NCBI RefSeq assembly: GCF_002042965.1
Contig: NZ_MZNT01000001.1
Span: 558,001 to 622,000, forward strand
Direction: 5' to 3'
Source: Paenibacillus sp. 32352
GTDB lineage: Bacteria; Bacillota; Bacilli; Paenibacillales; NBRC-103111
DNA: 64,000 bases
In this document: positions 25,811 through 35,004 of the stretch, in pieces
Layout of the letters: each line of letters begins with the position of its first letter
Numbering within the stretch: the stretch's first letter is position 1
The notes under the pieces: model-generated
What the model saw: the letters and a program-made list of their open reading frames with translations, nothing else
The model's database searches: none
Told to the model about the DNA's origin: nothing
Translations under genes and position numbers: made by a program

Positions 25811-27397
25811 TTGAAAACTTTTGCAGAATTCGGCTTAGAGCCAAAGGTACTTCGAGCCATTACAGAGATGGGTTTTGAAGAATCCACACCAATCCAGGAA
25901 AAAGCTATTCCCATCGCAATGGATAACCGCGACCTGATCGGGCAAGCACAAACCGGTACAGGAAAAACCGCTGCCTTCGGAATTCCGTTGGTTAACAAAA
26001 TCGATGTGAAGGAAGAAAAAATCGTCGCTTTGATCATGTGCCCTACCCGCGAATTGGCCATTCAGGTGGCTGAGGAGATCGAGAAGCTTGGAAGATTCAA
26101 GGGGATCCGTTCCCTTCCGATCTACGGCGGTCAAGATATCGTGAAGCAAATTCGCGCATTGAAAAAGAGACCACAAATCATTATCGGTACTCCAGGCCGT
26201 TTGCTTGATCATATCAACCGCAAAACCATCAAGCTGGACGACGTGCAAACCGTTATTTTGGACGAGGCGGACGAAATGCTGGATATGGGCTTCATGGAGG
26301 ACATTCAATCCATCCTGAAGTTGGTTCCGGAAGAACGTCATACCATGCTGTTCTCCGCAACGATGCCGGTCAACATTCAAAAGCTGGCTCACCAGTTCCT
26401 GAACAACCCGGAGCATGTATCCGTCATTCCTAAGCAAGTTAGCGCACCTCTGATCGATCAGTCGTACATTGAGCTGCACGAAAGACAAAAATTCGAGGCT
26501 CTGTGCCGCCTGATTGATATGGAAGCTCCAGATCTTGCGATTATTTTCGGACGTACGAAGCGTCGTGTCGACGAGCTGTCCGAAGCGCTGCAAAAACGCG
26601 GCTATACGGCAGAAGGTCTGCATGGTGATTTGTCCCAGAATCAGCGTGACAATGTCATGCGCAAATTCCGTGACGGAAGCATCGACGTGCTGGTAGCAAC
26701 GGACGTGGCAGCCCGGGGCTTGGACGTTTCCGGCGTAACCCATGTTATTAACTTCGATTTGCCTCAGGATCCTGAGAGCTACGTTCACCGCATCGGCCGT
26801 ACCGGCCGCGCTGGTAAGGAAGGCGCAGCGTATACGTTCGTAACGCCAAGAGAAATCGATCACTTGTACTTTATCGAGAAGATCACTCGCCATAAAATTA
26901 CAAGAAAACCGATGCCTAGTCTGGCGGAAGCGATCGAAGGCAAACAAAAAATTACAGCCGAGCGCATCCTTGAAGTGCTTCAAAAGGATGACCACAATGA
27001 ATATAAAGGCTTGGCGATTCAATTGTTGGAGCAGCATGACTCCGTTCATCTGCTTGCCTCCGCATTGAAGCTGCTGACAGGCGATAAGAAGGAAATCGAG
27101 ATCGAATTGACTCCGGAAGAGCCGCTGCGCGCTAAGAAAAGAAGACCAGACGTACGCAGCTCCGGCCGCAGACCATCCGGTCCTTACGGAACAGCCGGCG
27201 GTGCACGCCGCGGCGACGGCAGATCGTATGACCGCGACCGTTCCGGTTACTCTTCGAAACCTCGCAGAGACGGCGGCGGAAGAGACTACTCCCGCGATAA
27301 CCGCGGAGGACGCTCCGAGGGCCGTGAATATAATCGCGACCGCGGGTTTAACCGTTCTACTTCTTCCCGTTCCAACGAGGAATTGGTTAAAAATTAA
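25811..27397 (+). CDS. cshA: DEAD-box ATP-dependent RNA helicase, CshA type
   Basis: A 528-residue RNA helicase involved in RNA turnover and cold adaptation. Motifs in order: Q motif with [29 protein letters not shown], then IIFGRTK, ARGLD and HRIGRTGR. The last 70 residues are an Arg/Gly/Asp/Tyr-rich RGG-like tail typical of CshA. The TTG at 25811 lies nine bases after AAAAGGAG. A very long frame on the opposite strand exists here but is a codon-bias shadow. Confidence 0.95.
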   Translation: MKTFAEFGLEPKVLRAITEMGFEESTPIQEKAIPIAMDNRDLIGQAQTGTGKTAAFGIPLVNKIDVKEEKIVALIMCPTRELAIQVAEEIEKLGRFKGIRSLPIYGGQDIVKQIRALKKRPQIIIGTPGRLLDHINRKTIKLDDVQTVILDEADEMLDMGFMEDIQSILKLVPEERHTMLFSATMPVNIQKLAHQFLNNPEHVSVIPKQVSAPLIDQSYIELHERQKFEALCRLIDMEAPDLAIIFGRTKRRVDELSEALQKRGYTAEGLHGDLSQNQRDNVMRKFRDGSIDVLVATDVAARGLDVSGVTHVINFDLPQDPESYVHRIGRTGRAGKEGAAYTFVTPREIDHLYFIEKITRHKITRKPMPSLAEAIEGKQKITAERILEVLQKDDHNEYKGLAIQLLEQHDSVHLLASALKLLTGDKKEIEIELTPEEPLRAKKRRPDVRSSGRRPSGPYGTAGGARRGDGRSYDRDRSGYSSKPRRDGGGRDYSRDNRGGRSEGREYNRDRGFNRSTSSRSNEELVKN

Positions 27398-27400
27398 TGA

Positions 27401-27440
27401 AAAAGGTGGAGCTTTCTTTATGAAAGCCCACCTTTTTTTT
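27401..27440 (+). terminator. Rho-independent terminator after the helicase gene
   Basis: AAAGGTGG pairs with CCACCTTT, with inner GCTTTC/GAAAGC, and is followed by a run of T. Confidence 0.85.
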
Positions 27441-27500
27441 GATGCAAACGGATTGGAAATGCATATCGGGATGGTTCTCGCGGGAACCCTCGAAGCCATC

Positions 27501-27593
27501 TTAAAAGAAGCAGCCTTGAAGAATGATAACAAGCAGGATAAACAGGACAAGGATGATGCCGGTTGAGGTCCATACATTTGCTCCAACGGACAT
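27501..27593 (-). CDS. YjcZ-like small membrane peptide, 30 aa
   Basis: An ATG at 27593 is preceded by AAAGGAGG at a nine-base spacing, an excellent ribosome binding site. The product begins MSVGANVWTSTG, continues as a single helix IILVLFILLVIIL and ends QGCFF. This matches the YjcZ-like tiny membrane proteins of Bacillales, some of which are produced during sporulation. It is easily missed because of its length. It lies head-on to the helicase gene. Confidence 0.78.
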   Translation of the reverse strand: MSVGANVWTSTGIILVLFILLVIILQGCFF

Positions 27594-27750
27594 GGTTGCC
27601 AACCTCCTTTACTTGTGTGAATGCCGGGTGCTACTATAGCATATGACTATAGACGAAAACCGCATAGACAGCTACCTAGTTGATGAAAAATAGGCTATAA
27701 TATAGCTTATATAGATATCAGCACATGTAGATCGCTAAGGAGGGCTTATA

Positions 27751-28626
27751 TTGGAGTTTAGAGGGTTAATGGGGGGATTTTACCGTATATCGGAATGGAT
27801 CATGCGGTTATCCGTTATAAATGTGTTATGGGCGCTTTGCTCGCTGCCGGTTTTTATCGTAGGGCTGATGGGCCTCATGTCGCTCCAGATTGACGAAACC
27901 TTTTCGCAATTTTATTTCTTCCTTCTGATACTCGGCGTTTTGTCACCGTTTACACTTTTTCCTGCAACTGCGGCCATGTTTTCGGTTGCCCGCAAGTGGC
28001 TGACCGGTGAAGAAGATGTGCCGTTGTTCAAAACCTTTTTCCGCGGATATAAGGAAAACTATAAGCAAGCCATGCTGGGCGGTCTTATCTATTTGGTGTT
28101 CGGGATCGTTATCGGTGTCAATTTATATTTCTACAACACGAGGCCAGGTAATTTAAGTCTGTTGAAATATTTGATCTTGATGCTGACCGTGCTGCTTACG
28201 GTATCGCTGTTTCATTTTTTCTCCATCTTATCCCATCTTCATATGAAGCTGCTTCAAATAATTAAAAATGCGGTGCTGATCTCGATTGGACATCCTGTCC
28301 GCTCGATTTCAATGCTGGTATTAAATGGAGTTGTCATTTATTTCAGCTTCGCCAAATTTACGTTCCTGATCCCGTTCTTCATGGGCAGCATTGTTGCCGT
28401 TATTTCGTTCTGGCACTTTAACCATATCTTCGGCCGGCTGCAGGAGAAGCAGCAGGAGTTGGCCGAGAAGGAATCGGAGGCGCAAGCCGCCAGTGACGAG
28501 CAAACAGCGCTTGAATCCGGTACGGATCAAGCAGAGGCAGACCATGCAGAGAAGAAGGAACCGTCCTCAGCTGCGGCAATGAATCAACAGGATGATGGCG
28601 GGCATACTAAACCTGACAAACCATAG
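27751..28626 (+). CDS. YesL-family membrane protein (DUF624)
   Basis: A 291-residue protein with about five membrane helices in residues 1-220, the family N-terminus GGFYRISEWIMRLSVINVLWALCSLP and the PATAAMFSVARKWLTGEED segment. YesL proteins usually accompany carbohydrate ABC transporters, but none is here. The last 70 residues are a charged Gln/Glu/Ala-rich cytoplasmic tail, longer than I expect. TTG start after AAGGAGGG. Confidence 0.85.
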   Translation: MEFRGLMGGFYRISEWIMRLSVINVLWALCSLPVFIVGLMGLMSLQIDETFSQFYFFLLILGVLSPFTLFPATAAMFSVARKWLTGEEDVPLFKTFFRGYKENYKQAMLGGLIYLVFGIVIGVNLYFYNTRPGNLSLLKYLILMLTVLLTVSLFHFFSILSHLHMKLLQIIKNAVLISIGHPVRSISMLVLNGVVIYFSFAKFTFLIPFFMGSIVAVISFWHFNHIFGRLQEKQQELAEKESEAQAASDEQTALESGTDQAEADHAEKKEPSSAAAMNQQDDGGHTKPDKP

Positions 28627-28663
28627 AAATTTTGCTATGGCAGCAAGTTCTTCTTGTTCAAGG

Positions 28664-28692
28664 TTTACATTCCGTCGAGAAGATCATATAAT
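28664..28692 (+). promoter_or_regulatory. SigA-type promoter of the 6S RNA gene
   Basis: TTTACA (28664-28669) and TATAAT (28687-28692) are exactly 17 bases apart, pointing to a start near 28699. Confidence 0.8.
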
Positions 28693-28698
28693 GAATGT

Positions 28699-28884
28699 AC
28701 AACAAAATCCTGCGATGTTCGTTTCGGTTTTAAGTTGTTTTGAACCAATGACTGTTTCTTGGGAGTCCTACATTGTAGCGTTGCTGACATGCCCCCGAAA
28801 AGGGACCTCAAACACGCTTCTGCGGACACCCACCTGCGAGAGCGGGTTTGAAACGCTAAATCGGACGGCATATGCGGGTTTTTT
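28699..28884 (+). ncRNA. ssrS: 6S RNA
   Basis: 6S RNA binds the housekeeping RNA polymerase and tunes transcription in stationary phase. The transcript of about 185 bases fits the class. The 5' segment CCTGCGATG pairs with the 3' segment CATATGCGGG to close the long stem; the interior has a purine-poor bubble, and the segment ACACCCACCTGC with GAGCGGGTTTGAAACG resembles the 3' half of Bacillales 6S RNA as I remember it. The closing stem is followed directly by six T, which also serves as terminator. No coding frame with a ribosome binding site covers it. Confidence 0.78.
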
Positions 28885-29095
28885 GCTGTAATTTCGCTGC
28901 TTTAATTCATAGTCTGTATTGAAGCAAGTGCCAAAAGCGTTCCTGTTGAATTCGTTTATCATTTCATGCTATGTCTACGACCTGCATCTTTTGAATTCAG
29001 GAGATAGGGGACAAGCTCTTTGGTATCTTACCTTCATTGCATTAAAGCGGTGTAGAAACAGATTGAAGGAAAAGATATGAAAGGGTGACTAGGTT
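28885..29095. other. Leader region before the transaldolase gene
   Basis: About 210 bases without a gene. I see no convincing promoter; a CAGGAGATAGGGG segment at 28998 is not followed by a usable frame. Confidence 0.4.
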
Positions 29096-29752
29096 TTGAA
29101 ACTGTTTATCGACACAGCCAATGTGGAAGAAATTCGCAAAGCAAATGATCTGGGAGTCATTGCGGGGGTTACAACCAATCCTTCTCTTATCGCTAAAGAG
29201 GGCAGAGACTTCTTCGAAACGGTTAAGGAAATTGTTTCCATCGTAGGAAATGTTCCTATCAGTGCCGAAGTAATTAGTCTTGAAGCTAAAGAAATGGTTG
29301 AGCAAGGACGCAAGCTGGCCGCATTGGGCGAAGGCATCGTTGTTAAAGTGCCAATGACGGAAGAGGGCTTGAAAGCAACCAAGATTTTCACGCAAGAGGG
29401 CATTAAAACCAACGTAACCCTGATTTTCAGCTCTACTCAAGCATTGCTTGCAGCACGTGCAGGAGCAACTTATGTGTCTCCGTTCATCGGCCGTTTGGAC
29501 GATATCAACCAAGTGGGTATGAACCTGATTAGAGAAATCAGCGAAATTTTCAAAGTACACAATATTTCCTCGGAAATTATCGCGGCTAGCGTTCGTCATT
29601 CCGCTCACGTGATTGAAGCAGCTTTGGCAGGTTCGGATATTGCAACCGTTCCTTATAAAGTCATTCAGTCCATGGCCAAGCATCCTTTGACAGATGCAGG
29701 AATTGAACGTTTCCTCGCCGACTGGGAAGGCGCGAAATTAAGCCAGTTCTAA
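29096..29752 (+). CDS. Transaldolase / fructose-6-phosphate aldolase, TalC-FSA family
   Basis: A 218-residue short-form transaldolase-like enzyme of the pentose phosphate pathway. Family motifs: [36 protein letters not shown] (Lys84 of the barrel is the Schiff-base lysine), and [21 protein letters not shown] start. It lies after the 6S RNA gene and before a perfect palindromic terminator. Confidence 0.94.
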   Translation: MKLFIDTANVEEIRKANDLGVIAGVTTNPSLIAKEGRDFFETVKEIVSIVGNVPISAEVISLEAKEMVEQGRKLAALGEGIVVKVPMTEEGLKATKIFTQEGIKTNVTLIFSSTQALLAARAGATYVSPFIGRLDDINQVGMNLIREISEIFKVHNISSEIIAASVRHSAHVIEAALAGSDIATVPYKVIQSMAKHPLTDAGIERFLADWEGAKLSQF

Positions 29753-29765
29753 TTTCGGTACATAT

Positions 29766-29801
29766 AAAAAAGCCTGTTCAGCTAACTGAACAGGCTTTTT
29801 T
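29766..29801 (+). terminator. Bidirectional terminator between the transaldolase and xylB genes
   Basis: AAAAAAGCCTGTTCAG and its perfect complement surround a CTAA loop, giving a T run on both strands. It serves the plus-strand transaldolase and could also stop minus-strand xylB transcripts. Confidence 0.88.
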
Positions 29802-29885
29802 AATTTCATAGGGTATCCCGCAATTATCTTGATATCGGTCAGCCTAGAGGCCAACGCCACACTTAGCAACGCCCCGGCCTTGCCA

Positions 29886-31427
29886 TTACCCTTCCGAAGA
29901 GGAGGAGGCCAGATCCGTTAATTGATGCAATGTCGATTTGAGAGTGGGGTACAACGTACGGAATACTTCATAGTATTTCTCGTACTGTGCTTGATTCTCA
30001 GGCTTTGGTTCTACCCGGTCGACAACTTGTATCCATTGCTCGCATAAATCGCTTATATCCCGTTGTAGAACGCCTGAAGCGGCCATGACTGCGGCACCAT
30101 AGGCAGGGCCGTCCGTCGAATTGACGGTGACGACAGGATAACCGAAAATGTCGGCGATCATTTGTCTCCAGAACAAGCTGCGAGCACCGCCGCCATTGAC
30201 GCGCAATTCTTTGATTTCAATGCCGGAGGCCTTAATGAGCTCCAGCGAATCGCGCAGGCCGAAGGTGATTCCTTCAAGAACGGCGCGGGTAAGGTGAGCT
30301 TTGCCATGACGCAGGTTCAGGCCGATAAAGCCGCCGCGAGCCTTAGGATCGGGATGAGGCGTACGCTCACCGGTTAAATAAGGCATGAACAGCAGCCCTT
30401 CGCTTCCGAGCGGAGCCGATGCTGCAAGCTCTGTCAGCAGCTCATACACATCGCGGCCTTCTGCCGCGGCTTGTTTTTGCTCCTCCTGTGCAAGGTGGTT
30501 CTTCCACCATTGGAACGACCCTCCGGCCGCGAGCATGACGCCCATGCGATGCCATTTGCCGGGAACGCCATGGCAGAAGGAATGCAGCCTGCGCTGTTCG
30601 TCGGCTTGATAGGAGTCGTCATGTACGAAGACGACACCCGAGGTGCCCAGAGCGACGGAGGCGATGCCTTGCTTCACAACGCCGACGCCCACCGCGCCGC
30701 AGGCCTGGTCGCCGCCTCCGGCGACAACAGGCGTACCGGGTGCAAGGCCGGTACGTTCAGCCGCAGCCGATGTCAGTCGGCCTGCAATATCATTGCTCTC
30801 ATAGAGCGGAGGCAGCCATTCCATAGGAATGCCGAGCCCTTCCACCACTTCCGTTGACCAGCGGCGGTTAGCCACATCCAGCAATAAAGTCCCGCTCGCG
30901 TCGGCCATATCCATGCCGAACTCTCCCGTAAGCTGCAGCCGTACATAATCCTTCGGCAGTATCAAATGTGCTGTCCGCCGGTAATGTTCCGGCTCCTCAT
31001 CACGAAGCCAGATGACCTTCGGAGCTGTAAAGCCGGTCAAAGCCTTGTTGCCTGTAAGCCTTCCGAGCTCCTCCGAGCCAATCGTTTGTTCGATCCATTC
31101 GCATTGTGCAGCTGTCCGCTGGTCACACCAGAGCAGGGCAGGGCGGACCACCTTCCGCTCGCTGTCGAGGAAGACTGAGCCGTGCATTTGTCCGGACAGC
31201 CCAATGCCCGCCACGTCTTGACCGCTTATAGCCGCCTTGTCCAATAGTGCACGTATGCAGTCGGCCGTTCCCTGCCACCAATCCTCCGGATGCTGCTCCG
31301 CCCAGCCAGGCTGCGGCTGAAGAAGCGGATATTCCACGCTGTGACTTGCCTTTACCTTACCTTGATCATCCACTAAAATACATTTAACAGCGGATGTCCC
31401 CAAATCGATACCAAGAAAATAGGTCAT
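29886..31427 (-). CDS. xylB: Xylulokinase
   Basis: Phosphorylates D-xylulose in xylose catabolism. The 513-residue FGGY-family kinase has the N-terminal ATP-fold motif FLGIDLGTSAVK, GLSGQMHGSVFLD and TGFTAPKVIWLRD typical of XylB, then GGGDQACGAVGVG and ELRVNGGGARS. ATG at 31427 follows GAGGTGAAGATC. It is divergent from the XylR-type repressor gene across a shared palindrome. No xylose isomerase gene lies in the window. Confidence 0.93.
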   Translation of the reverse strand: MTYFLGIDLGTSAVKCILVDDQGKVKASHSVEYPLLQPQPGWAEQHPEDWWQGTADCIRALLDKAAISGQDVAGIGLSGQMHGSVFLDSERKVVRPALLWCDQRTAAQCEWIEQTIGSEELGRLTGNKALTGFTAPKVIWLRDEEPEHYRRTAHLILPKDYVRLQLTGEFGMDMADASGTLLLDVANRRWSTEVVEGLGIPMEWLPPLYESNDIAGRLTSAAAERTGLAPGTPVVAGGGDQACGAVGVGVVKQGIASVALGTSGVVFVHDDSYQADEQRRLHSFCHGVPGKWHRMGVMLAAGGSFQWWKNHLAQEEQKQAAAEGRDVYELLTELAASAPLGSEGLLFMPYLTGERTPHPDPKARGGFIGLNLRHGKAHLTRAVLEGITFGLRDSLELIKASGIEIKELRVNGGGARSLFWRQMIADIFGYPVVTVNSTDGPAYGAAVMAASGVLQRDISDLCEQWIQVVDRVEPKPENQAQYEKYYEVFRTLYPTLKSTLHQLTDLASSSSEG

Positions 31428-31453
31428 GATCTTCACCTCAAGCATAAATTAAC

Positions 31454-31474
31454 TTTGTTTATTAAATAAACAAA
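31454..31474. promoter_or_regulatory. Palindromic XylR operator between xylB and xylR
   Basis: Two perfect 10-base arms, TTTGTTTATT and AATAAACAAA, surround one base. It resembles the B. subtilis xyl operator (TTTGTTT ... AACAAA arms) and lies between the divergent xylB and xylR genes, so it is the likely binding site for the repressor. A TATAAT at 31482-31487 on the plus strand is the probable -10 of xylR, placing the operator over its -35 region. Confidence 0.8.
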
Positions 31475-31585
31475 TGCGTGATATAATATATTCGCAGGCA
31501 AATTGAAAATTCCTGCTGACTTTTGGTACCTGGTTATATAAAATAAATTTTGCTAGCGGTTAAAGGAAACGGATGGTGGAAAGCA

Positions 31586-32749
31586 GTGAAGCGTGGGACA
31601 ATGTCAGGGGATAGCTCCCTGTTAAAATCGATCAATAAATCAACTTTGCTCAAGTTAATCAAACTACATGCACCTATCTCCCGGGCGGAGCTTGCCAAGC
31701 GAACCAAGCTGACCCGGGCAACGGTATCGGCTCTTGTAGAAGAGCTGATGAGCGAGCATTGGGTAGTTGAAACGGGGATCGGAGAATCCAGCGGCGGCCG
31801 CAAGCCCATGATGCTGGAGATTCACCATAAGGCAGGCCACATTATTGGCGTCGATCTTCGGTCGACCAACATGCTCGTTCTGGTTACGGATATGTGCGGA
31901 GCCGTGATACGCAAAACATGGTATCCCTACGAGCAAGGAGAAAGCGCAGAGGGGACGTTGCGGCAGCTGTTGTCGATCCTGAGGCAGGAGCGTGCGGCTC
32001 TGCCTGCTAGTCCACTCGGCTTGCTTGGCGTCGGGATAGGTATTCACGGCTTCGTGGAATATCCGTCCAGCCGCATCTTATTCGTGCCGCATACAGGCTG
32101 GAAAAAGCTGAATTGGAAGGACGCGATCGAGGAACAGCTGGGTATACCGGTCATCATTGATAATGAAGCGAACCTGGCCGCTCTGGGCGAATTGGAATTC
32201 GGCGCTGCTGCGGATTGCTCCAATATGCTGTATTTAAGCGTCGCCGGAGGGATCGGGGCAGGCCTTGTACTGCAAGGCGAATTATTCAGAGGCAATAACG
32301 GCTATGCCGGGGAAATCGGGCACACGACGATGGAATTGAACGGACGCCCCTGCTCCTGCGGCAATCGGGGATGTTGGGAGACATATGCATCCGAGAGAGC
32401 GATTGCGAATGATTTGCATGTCGAATATGCTCCGGGATTTACCGAACGGATATTGGACAGGCTGAATAAAGGAGATGCCGAGGCAATCGCGGTGGTTCGT
32501 AAAGCAGGTCTGCATTTGGGGGTCGGTATCGGGAATATGATGCATACCCTAAACCCGCAAATGATCGTTATAGGTAACGCCATGGGACAATACGCCCCTT
32601 GGATCAACGAGAGCATTCATGAGTCCTTGGATTCGAGATTCTCTTATTTAAGCTCGTTCAGCGTCCGTGTGGCCTACTCCCGGCTGGGAGAGGATTGCTG
32701 TGCTTTGGGTGCGGTTTCCGCTGTCATTCGCGAGAAAATGATCGGTTAG
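31586..32749 (+). CDS. xylR: ROK-family xylose repressor XylR
   Basis: A 387-residue repressor with an N-terminal winged helix (about 15-75; ISRAELAKRTKLTRATVSALVEEL) and a ROK kinase-like sugar-binding domain: GGRKPMMLEI, VGIGIHGFVEY, IDNEANLAALGELEFGAA, GEIGHTTM and the zinc loop CSCGNRGCWE (about 255-264). Overall it aligns well with B. subtilis XylR. The GTG at 31586 has GGTGG upstream; an ATG at 31601 is the alternative. It likely represses xylB through the palindrome between them. Confidence 0.9.
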   Translation: MKRGTMSGDSSLLKSINKSTLLKLIKLHAPISRAELAKRTKLTRATVSALVEELMSEHWVVETGIGESSGGRKPMMLEIHHKAGHIIGVDLRSTNMLVLVTDMCGAVIRKTWYPYEQGESAEGTLRQLLSILRQERAALPASPLGLLGVGIGIHGFVEYPSSRILFVPHTGWKKLNWKDAIEEQLGIPVIIDNEANLAALGELEFGAAADCSNMLYLSVAGGIGAGLVLQGELFRGNNGYAGEIGHTTMELNGRPCSCGNRGCWETYASERAIANDLHVEYAPGFTERILDRLNKGDAEAIAVVRKAGLHLGVGIGNMMHTLNPQMIVIGNAMGQYAPWINESIHESLDSRFSYLSSFSVRVAYSRLGEDCCALGAVSAVIREKMIG

Positions 32750-32956
32750 AAGCTACCCTTTTGAACGTCCAAAAGGATCTGGTTCTCCAAGTACAATAAA
32801 GGCATTTTTTGTCATCCAGCTGTAATATTTCTTCATCTGTTTATCATAAAGATGTCAAAAATGTGAAATAACTCTTTCTCAATCCATCAAACAATGATAT
32901 GATAAAAGACAGTGTAAACCGGATTTTGTATTGTACTTCAATGAGGAGGGAAGGCT

Positions 32957-33346
32957 TTGTTAAAGCGCACCTTAATCGGCCTTATTCGCAGCCACGAAAC
33001 AACAGGGGAAAGAGCGAAAGATCCGGCTTTGAAAACCCGATACTATAAACTTTCGATGGATCAGGTTTGGGATGAAGTCACCAATATGTTTAAGAAAATG
33101 AACGGCTACAAGCTGCTTCATGAGGTGAAGAATGTCGGGGAGATCGTTGTAGAGAAAAAGACGATCACAGGTCGTACGCAAGATATTACGTTAACCTTAT
33201 TTGCTATTAATCCGGTAAAATCGGCTGTGGATATTTATTCAGCATCCAGGGGCTCGTTAGGTGATCTTGGTTCGAATTATCGGACTATCCTTGAGATATA
33301 CAGACAATTGGATAAGCGGCTTGCTGCTTATAAAGTTGACAAGTAG
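32957..33346 (+). CDS. Conserved hypothetical protein, 129 aa (DUF1499-like)
   Basis: A soluble alpha/beta protein. The run TGRTQDITLTLFAINPVKSAV, then DIYSASRGSLGDLGSNYRTI, is reminiscent of DUF1499 proteins, but I am not certain of the assignment. TTG start after GGAGGGAAGGC. Possible promoter TTTCTC-17-TATGAT just upstream at about 32874-32902. Stands alone. Confidence 0.72.
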   Translation: MLKRTLIGLIRSHETTGERAKDPALKTRYYKLSMDQVWDEVTNMFKKMNGYKLLHEVKNVGEIVVEKKTITGRTQDITLTLFAINPVKSAVDIYSASRGSLGDLGSNYRTILEIYRQLDKRLAAYKVDK

Positions 33347-33381
33347 TAGCGAATTTCTTACAGAACAGGCAGCAAACATAA

Positions 33382-33419
33382 AAACAGCGGGAGAAGCTGG
33401 GCTTCTCTCGCTGTTTTTT
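33382..33419 (+). terminator. Terminator between convergent genes
   Basis: AACAGCGGGAGAAGC pairs with GCTTCTCTCGCTGTT and is followed by TTTTT; it ends the plus-strand hypothetical gene and faces the tpx gene. Confidence 0.8.
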
Positions 33420-33440
33420 CTTGGGCAGCTGTATGTATGA

Positions 33441-33959
33441 TTACACTAACTTCTTAACAGCTTCCACTGCTGCTTCATAGTTAGGATGCTCGGTCATTTC
33501 GCCCAAGTACTCTACGTATTGAACGGTGTCGTTAGCATCGATAACGAAGATGGATCTCATCAGCAATTGAATTTCTTTGATCAATACGCCATAAGCTTCG
33601 CCGAAGGATTTGTTCTTGTAGTCGGACAAAGTAACGACTTTGTCGATGCCTGCAGCACCGCACCAGCGGGATTGAGCGAACGGAAGGTCAACGCTGACTG
33701 TCAGCACCACTACGTTATCGCCAAGCTTAGCTGCTTCTTCGTTGAAACGGCGGGTTTGCGCGTCGCATACACCGGTATCCAAGGAAGGAACTACGCTGAT
33801 CAGCTTCACTTTGCCTGCATAGTCAGCCAAAGATACTTGCTCCATCAGGTTTTTGTTTACTTTAAAATCAGGAGCTTTGTCTCCTACCTTGATTTCTGGA
33901 CCTACTAAAGTAATCGGATTGCCTTTAAACGTTGCTACTCCGGTACGTTCTTGTGCCAT
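33441..33959 (-). CDS. tpx: Thiol peroxidase, Tpx type
   Basis: A 172-residue atypical 2-Cys peroxiredoxin that reduces hydroperoxides with thioredoxin. The peroxidatic Cys is in [14 protein letters not shown] (C65) and the resolving Cys in SRWCGAAG (C100), the classic Tpx spacing. AAGGAGG lies nine bases before the ATG at 33959. It is divergent from a LysR regulator across about 100 bases containing an AATGAGAATGATT element that recalls PerR/Fur boxes. Confidence 0.95.
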   Translation of the reverse strand: MAQERTGVATFKGNPITLVGPEIKVGDKAPDFKVNKNLMEQVSLADYAGKVKLISVVPSLDTGVCDAQTRRFNEEAAKLGDNVVVLTVSVDLPFAQSRWCGAAGIDKVVTLSDYKNKSFGEAYGVLIKEIQLLMRSIFVIDANDTVQYVEYLGEMTEHPNYEAAVEAVKKLV

Positions 33960-34060
33960 GGAAATGGGCCTCCTTAAATACAATGAGAATGATTGGTATT
34001 TAACCTTCATTTATTATAAACTTTTTATTAGGAACTTGTCCAATCGGAAGGAGAACCGTT

Positions 34061-34954
34061 GTGGAACTTAGACAGCTGCAATATTTTGTGAAGGTAGCCC
34101 GAAAACAGCATGTGACCCAAGCGGCCGAGGAGCTGCATGTGGCCCAATCGGCGGTGAGCCGCCAAATCCATCAACTAGAAGAGGAGCTCGGTGTGTCCTT
34201 GTTCGTTCAGAAGGGCCGCAATTTGCAGCTGACTCCAGTCGGCAAATTATTTTTAAGCCGGGCGGAAGCGGTATTGACCGAATTGGAAAGAGCGGTTATT
34301 GAGGTCCGCGAATTTCTCGATCCGGAGGTAGGGGAAATTCGGATCGGGTTTCCTCATAGTCTGGGCATTTATCTGCTTCCGACCGTCGTCGCGAACTTTC
34401 GCCAGTCCCATCCGAACGTCAAATTCAAGCTGCGTCAAGGCACATATAACAGTCTGATCCGCGATGTGAAGAACGGGGAGATAGACCTGGCCTTTATTTC
34501 GCCTCTGCCGAACAGAAATGAGCATGTCAGCGGAGAACTGCTGCTTCAGGAGGAAATGTACGCTATCGTCCCCCAAGGCCATGTACTGGCCGATTATAAC
34601 GTGATCCGATTGGAGCAGCTGAAGGATGAGGCGTTCGTTATGTTCAGCGAGGAATACTCGCTTCGGAATATCGTACTGGAAGCCTGTGCCAAAGCGGGTT
34701 TTGTACCCCGGATAGGATTTGAAGGCGAGGAAACGGACACGATACGCGGCTTGGTTGCTGCGGGAATGGGGGTCAGTCTCCTGCCGGAAATGGCATTGAC
34801 CGAAATCAGCCAGCTGCAGCCTGCCAAGGTAAGGGTCATTGAGCCGCAGGTTACACGCAGCGTAGGGCTGATTCATAGGGCGGGGGAGAAGCTGCCGCTC
34901 GTAGCTGAGGTATTTCAACAATATTTACTTGAATTTTTTAATTGCAAAAAATAA
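34061..34954 (+). CDS. LysR-family regulator, GltC-like
   Basis: A 297-residue LysR-type transcriptional regulator with an N-terminal winged helix (ELRQLQYFVKVARKQHVTQAA) and a substrate-binding domain. Its sequence closely follows B. subtilis GltC across both domains, for example AAEELHVAQSAVSRQI, GRNLQLTPVGK, IRIGFPHSL and VAAGMGVSLLPE. GltC activates glutamate synthase genes, but none lies adjacent, so the target is uncertain; tpx is the divergent neighbour. GTG start after AAGGAGAACC. Confidence 0.86.
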   Translation: MELRQLQYFVKVARKQHVTQAAEELHVAQSAVSRQIHQLEEELGVSLFVQKGRNLQLTPVGKLFLSRAEAVLTELERAVIEVREFLDPEVGEIRIGFPHSLGIYLLPTVVANFRQSHPNVKFKLRQGTYNSLIRDVKNGEIDLAFISPLPNRNEHVSGELLLQEEMYAIVPQGHVLADYNVIRLEQLKDEAFVMFSEEYSLRNIVLEACAKAGFVPRIGFEGEETDTIRGLVAAGMGVSLLPEMALTEISQLQPAKVRVIEPQVTRSVGLIHRAGEKLPLVAEVFQQYLLEFFNCKK

Positions 34955-34964
34955 AGAGAAAATG

Positions 34965-34988
34965 AAAAACGCCGCAGAAGCGGCGTTT
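34965..34988 (+). terminator. Terminator between LysR and YugP genes
   Basis: AAAACGCCGC and GCGGCGTTTT surround an AGAA loop, giving a perfect ten-pair hairpin with T and A runs on both strands. Confidence 0.85.
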
Positions 34989-35004
34989 TGTTGTTTGTAT
35001 GCGA

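Noticed and set aside
25835..27586. Very long open frame (about 583 codons) on the minus strand
   Set aside because: It lies fully opposite the DEAD-box helicase, has no motif and no ribosome binding site; codon bias of the real gene explains it.
28592..28891. Plus-strand frame of 99 codons across the 6S RNA
   Set aside because: No ribosome binding site and the region folds as a structured RNA with its own promoter and T run.
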